Shown here: positions 61,028-64,000 of the stretch, piece by piece
How the letters are laid out: the number at the start of each line of letters is the position of its first letter
Numbering within the stretch: position 1 is the stretch's first letter
Assembly: GCA_032622095.1 (NCBI GenBank)
Contig: CP136061.1
Coordinates: 134,377,587-134,441,586, forward strand
From: Siphonodentalium dalli
Taxonomy: Eukaryota > Mollusca > Scaphopoda > Gadilida > Siphonodentaliidae
DNA length: 64,000 bases
Direction: 5' to 3'
Program-made: the position numbers and the translations under genes
The notes under the pieces: model-generated
What the model saw: the letters and a program-made list of their open reading frames with translations, nothing else
Database searches by the model: none
What the model was told of the DNA's origin: nothing

Positions 61028-61111
61028 CCTTTTATTTACTATTAAAATGAATTCTCCCATCTGATATAAAAGAACACATTGCAACAGTCTATTATTCATC
61101 TGTAGGAATGT
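61028..61111. repeat. Family F fragment
   Basis: After TTAA (61024-61027): CCTTTTATTTACTATTAAAA, then GAATTCTCCCATCTGATA. Confidence 0.55.
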
Positions 61112-61309
61112 CAACGACATGCCACACCAAGTATTCTGACAACTTTTTTTTACAAAAGACAATAGAATAGCACCCCTTCTGAATTTCTACCCAACCCCCT
61201 GCTCAAGACACCTTCAATCATACCAAAAAATGGTGTATTCTAGGCCCCTTCAGTCAATTATTTAAAAAAAATAAAATAATACGCTAATCATTCTATGATA
61301 TTGTAATCG

Positions 61310-61850
61310 GTAAACTTTCTTGTTTTATAACTTGAAACTAATATATCCATGTATAGTTGGAGAATGAATAACACCTTTGAATTAAAATATGAGATAGGTC
61401 GCACAGTATATCCATATTCCATATCCAATGACAAGAACAAAGATCTAAAGAAAGAGTATGATCTGGATAAAAAAAACAGGTGTGTCTGCTTGCAAGTGGG
61501 TGCAAATGGAATCTATGCAGATAATTTTAAATGTAAATATTAAAGGACTCATACACTTCAATTATTTCCAATGTCATAAGTGAATTAAATGGCATGAAAT
61601 GTGTTTGAATAGATAATCCAGTTCCAAATATCTGATAAAAAAACTCCTGGTCTTGTTACAAACTAACCTTGACATGGCTGGCAGATGGAGCGACTCAGTC
61701 GTCGGAAGGAGCACAGACTATTCTTCCACCTAAAGATATCCAGGAATTTTGTATGTCAACTAACCCATCAGGATAAGTACAGGATGAATCCTCTTGCATG
61801 TCAGGCATTATGACAATTAAAAGATAACTTTCGTACGCACATTAAAATCT
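61310..61850 (-). repeat. Third partial copy of the duplicated segment, with cassette U9
   Basis: 61319-61560 matches 54898-55140 and 57290-57530. Cassette U9 (61655-61850) has donor GTCAAG|GTTAGT (exon end 61668) and frame NSWISLGGRIVCAPSDD followed by TGA. Confidence 0.75.
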
Positions 61851-62240
61851 CTTACTGATTATTGATTATCCTGGAGTCACAACGATAAGTGACTACACAA
61901 GACCAATTAACACACCTGTGATGTATGGAAAGCAGAAAAATTATTTGCTAATAGGAGCCGATATATAGAGTACCGGATATGTACTGGAAATTCTGGAATG
62001 CACAGAAGCAGCAAATTAAAAGATAACTTTTGTACGCACATTAAAATCTCTTACTGATTATTGATTATCCTGGAGTCACAACAATAAGTGACTACACAAG
62101 AACAATTAACACACGTGTGATGTATCACACGTGTGATGTATCACACGTGTGATGTATCGAAAACAGAAAAATTATTTGCTAATAGGAGACGATATATAGA
62201 GTACCGGATATGTCCTGGAATGCACAGAAGCAGCAAATTG
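61815..62240. repeat. Direct repeat pair with a CACGTG-containing tandem run
   Basis: 61815-62010 and 62015-62240 are near-identical (AAGATAACTTTNGTACGCAC through GCACAGAAGCAGCAAATT). In the second copy the palindrome TCACACGTGTGA is amplified in 16-bp steps (62112-62158); the first copy has a single CACACCTGTGATG. Confidence 0.75.
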
Positions 62241-62299
62241 ATGATGATCTTGCGCATGTAAATATGTTGCTTTAGATTTGTATCTTGCCTCACCATGTA

Positions 62300-62600
62300 T
62301 TGTTTCTCCTTTTTTTTTCTTTTTTTTTAATTAAAAATATTTTTTGTATTTTTTTTTTCCTTTACTTGATGTAGATTTTGGTTTTTTTTTCATGTCAATT
62401 TTGTTTTATACCTTTATACCACATTTTTTTAATTACTTCATTGGTTTTTTTTTGGTTTTTTTCTTCTTTCGATTTAATATTTTCTTTTTTCTTGCACTTT
62501 CATGTTTGATTAGAGATTATTTTGTATATCTTTATGTAATTGTGTTAGTTTCCTGTGTTTGTCTGAAACTCTCCATGTATGGAGGAAAGAAATAAATATA
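62300..62600 (+). other. T-rich tract ending in AATAAA
   Basis: Very T-rich for about 170 bp, then unique sequence and AGAAATAAATATATATAGG at about 62588. It could be the 3' end of a non-LTR element or a retroposed transcript, but no reverse transcriptase is visible. The 83-codon Phe-rich frame is compositional. Confidence 0.3.
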
Positions 62601-62734
62601 TATAGGTTAAACCTGCACAGCAAAATGCCAAAGAGGGAATGTTAACCATGTCAAATAAAATTTCTTAGTCTTGGTCTTTAACAGTCATAGATATTCAAAT
62701 AAATAGTTATATTTTTTCCCTGATTGACATTTTA

Positions 62735-63000
62735 TACAGCATGCCACAAATTAAAGAGGTACCAAATGCACCATTTATGAAAGTTTCAGAGATGGTGTCA
62801 CTTATGTAGATTTAGAAGAGTAATCTTTATAGTTTTTAATTCAGTTTTCTAATGACATGTTTATATAGTAATATAACTATACTCAGAACACCACACAAAA
62901 AAGAGGTACTCAACACAACATTCGGGGAAAGTTTTACAGATTATCTCATTTTCATATATTTAGGAGAATCTTTACACATATAACATTTGAGATATCTGTC
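62735..63000. repeat. Two tandem copies of a ~130-bp repeat also at 58125-58260
   Basis: Copies start around CCACAAATTAAAGAGGTA and include AGTAATCTTTA and TCTAATGAC. They are diverged but clearly alignable by eye. Confidence 0.65.
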
Positions 63001-63459
63001 TCTTAACATTTTACTTATTCATTCCTTCAGATAAATTGGGGGTCACTGAATTTTGACTGGCAGAGCATTTAAACCAAGTTCGGGACTCTAACTTTAATTA
63101 CTCTTATTTAAACCAGTGACCCCAATCGATCTGCAAGTCATTCCTTTTAAACACATACCAGTACATTATAATAGAACATTAATAATTTGAACAACTTTTC
63201 AAAACTACAATAACAATTGTCAGTAACAAATTGCTCAATTTCCAACACGTCTCCCAATAACAACATGGAGATGGAGATGGCTCCATATAAGCGCCTGGCG
63301 CTTGATGTCAAATCCTCTTCTCTCTCAGACTTATCATATATATATATTAACATCATTTTGTAAATTGTTGTATAAATATGGGATACTAAAAAAATAAATA
63401 ATGTTTACATCAATAACAATACACAGCGAGAGCATGCACAAATATTAATCTGAATAGAA

Positions 63460-63565
63460 AACGCAGACAGATTCCTATGCATTGGTGGGAAATGTTCAGA
63501 TAATAAGTTCAACAAATGACCTATCCTGAGGGATAACTACTCGTCAATGAGTATTTAGTATAGAA
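63460..63565. repeat. Family F fragment, right part
   Basis: GGTGGGAAATGTTCAGATAA through GAGTATTTAGTATAGAA; GGGTTAA lost. Confidence 0.65.
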
Positions 63566-63728
63566 CATATATATAACTTCCCTAAAATAATTTTTGAAAG
63601 TTATATATGTAAGTCTGATACTCAAATTGTAAAAAAAAATTTAAATGATATAAATGACAATGATGACATGAAATGTGTGTTATGACGTCCAGTTCCATAT
63701 CTGAGAAAAAACACAGTAATACTTTAAC

Positions 63729-63930
63729 AAATTTACCTAGATGCTAGTCGGGAGGGGGTGGGTTGGGGGTTGGGGAGCACAAAGTATTCTCCCTCCTAAA
63801 GACTTCCAGTAATAATTCTGTGAATCTTGATTTACATGCATGTCACTAAATCCAGAATATGTGCCCGGGGACCTCCAAGAGAATGATTTAATGACATTAA
63901 GCATAAACTGACAATGATTCACAGAAAGAG
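63729..63930 (-). repeat. Array cassette U10
   Basis: Donor CTAG|GTAAAT (exon end 63737). Frame T-Y-S-G-F-S-D-M-H-V, then NYYWKSLGGRILCAPQPP. 63565-63730 downstream matches 52270-52440 beside U3. Confidence 0.65.
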
Positions 63931-64000
63931 TACATATGTACCTGATGCAAGATGATTATGCTGAAAATCAACAAACAAGTTGAATATCCTACATAAACAC

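Noticed and set aside
54928-61543. Plus-strand M-N-N-T-F-E-L-K-Y frame in three copies
   Set aside because: The copies are recent near-identical duplicates, so similarity is not evidence of selection; the third copy shifts frame, and the more diverged relative near 50.97 kb differs by a frame-breaking 2 bp.
62344-62595. Phe-rich 83-codon frame
   Set aside because: Product of a poly-T tract.

Overview
The window is animal (metazoan) genomic DNA, AT-rich and very repeat-dense. One gene is recognisable with confidence: a dystroglycan orthologue on the minus strand, running right to left. Its first coding exon (signal peptide and start of the N-terminal cadherin-like domain) is at 33107-33355. 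A phase-0 intron of about 29.3 kb follows, and then one large exon at 1515-3789 carries the rest of the protein: the furin site, a short mucin-like region, the second cadherin-like/SEA-like part with the alpha/beta cleavage site, the transmembrane helix and the PPxY tail. The two-coding-exon layout resembles vertebrate DAG1. One extra A in an A6 run (2040-2045) breaks the frame just before the transmembrane segment; everything else is intact. The host is probably a marine invertebrate. An invertebrate deuterostome such as an echinoderm or hemichordate is my guess, but the sequence alone does not settle it.

The intron and the upstream 15 kb are packed with short non-autonomous DNA transposons. 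(A) A fold-back MITE of about 213 bp, ends CAGTAATGCCC/GGGCATTACTG, TA target duplication, about 28 loci. (B-E) TTAA-flanked elements starting CCCTTT (piggyBac-like ends), several sharing an internal TATATATGCGAG hairpin. (F) Another TTAA/CCCTTTCTTTACT family. (G) A palindromic element with CAAGCCTTG ends and 8-bp duplications (hAT-like). (H) A TA-flanked GATCATGCC palindrome. (I) A TTAA-flanked AGGTACTCAAT element. A further hAT-like element (14919-15936) carries a 15-bp minisatellite. Two natural filled/empty site pairs inside the window confirm the ends and target sites of families A and B.

From about 46 kb to the right edge the sequence is a tandem, same-orientation array of duplicated segments. 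At least ten copies of a short cassette (minus strand) occur, most ending at a splice-donor-like GTAAGT/GTTAGT. Several encode W-x-S-L-G-G-R-I-V/L-C-A-P-x-D-D followed directly by a stop, and differences between copies are mostly synonymous. In three copies a 60-bp unit of the cassette has been amplified (9, 3 and about 2 units). I do not recognise this family; it is the best candidate for something undescribed. A cluster of seven AACCACA motifs (51265-51468) lies in the same array.

No rRNA, tRNA, CRISPR array or autonomous transposase gene was found.
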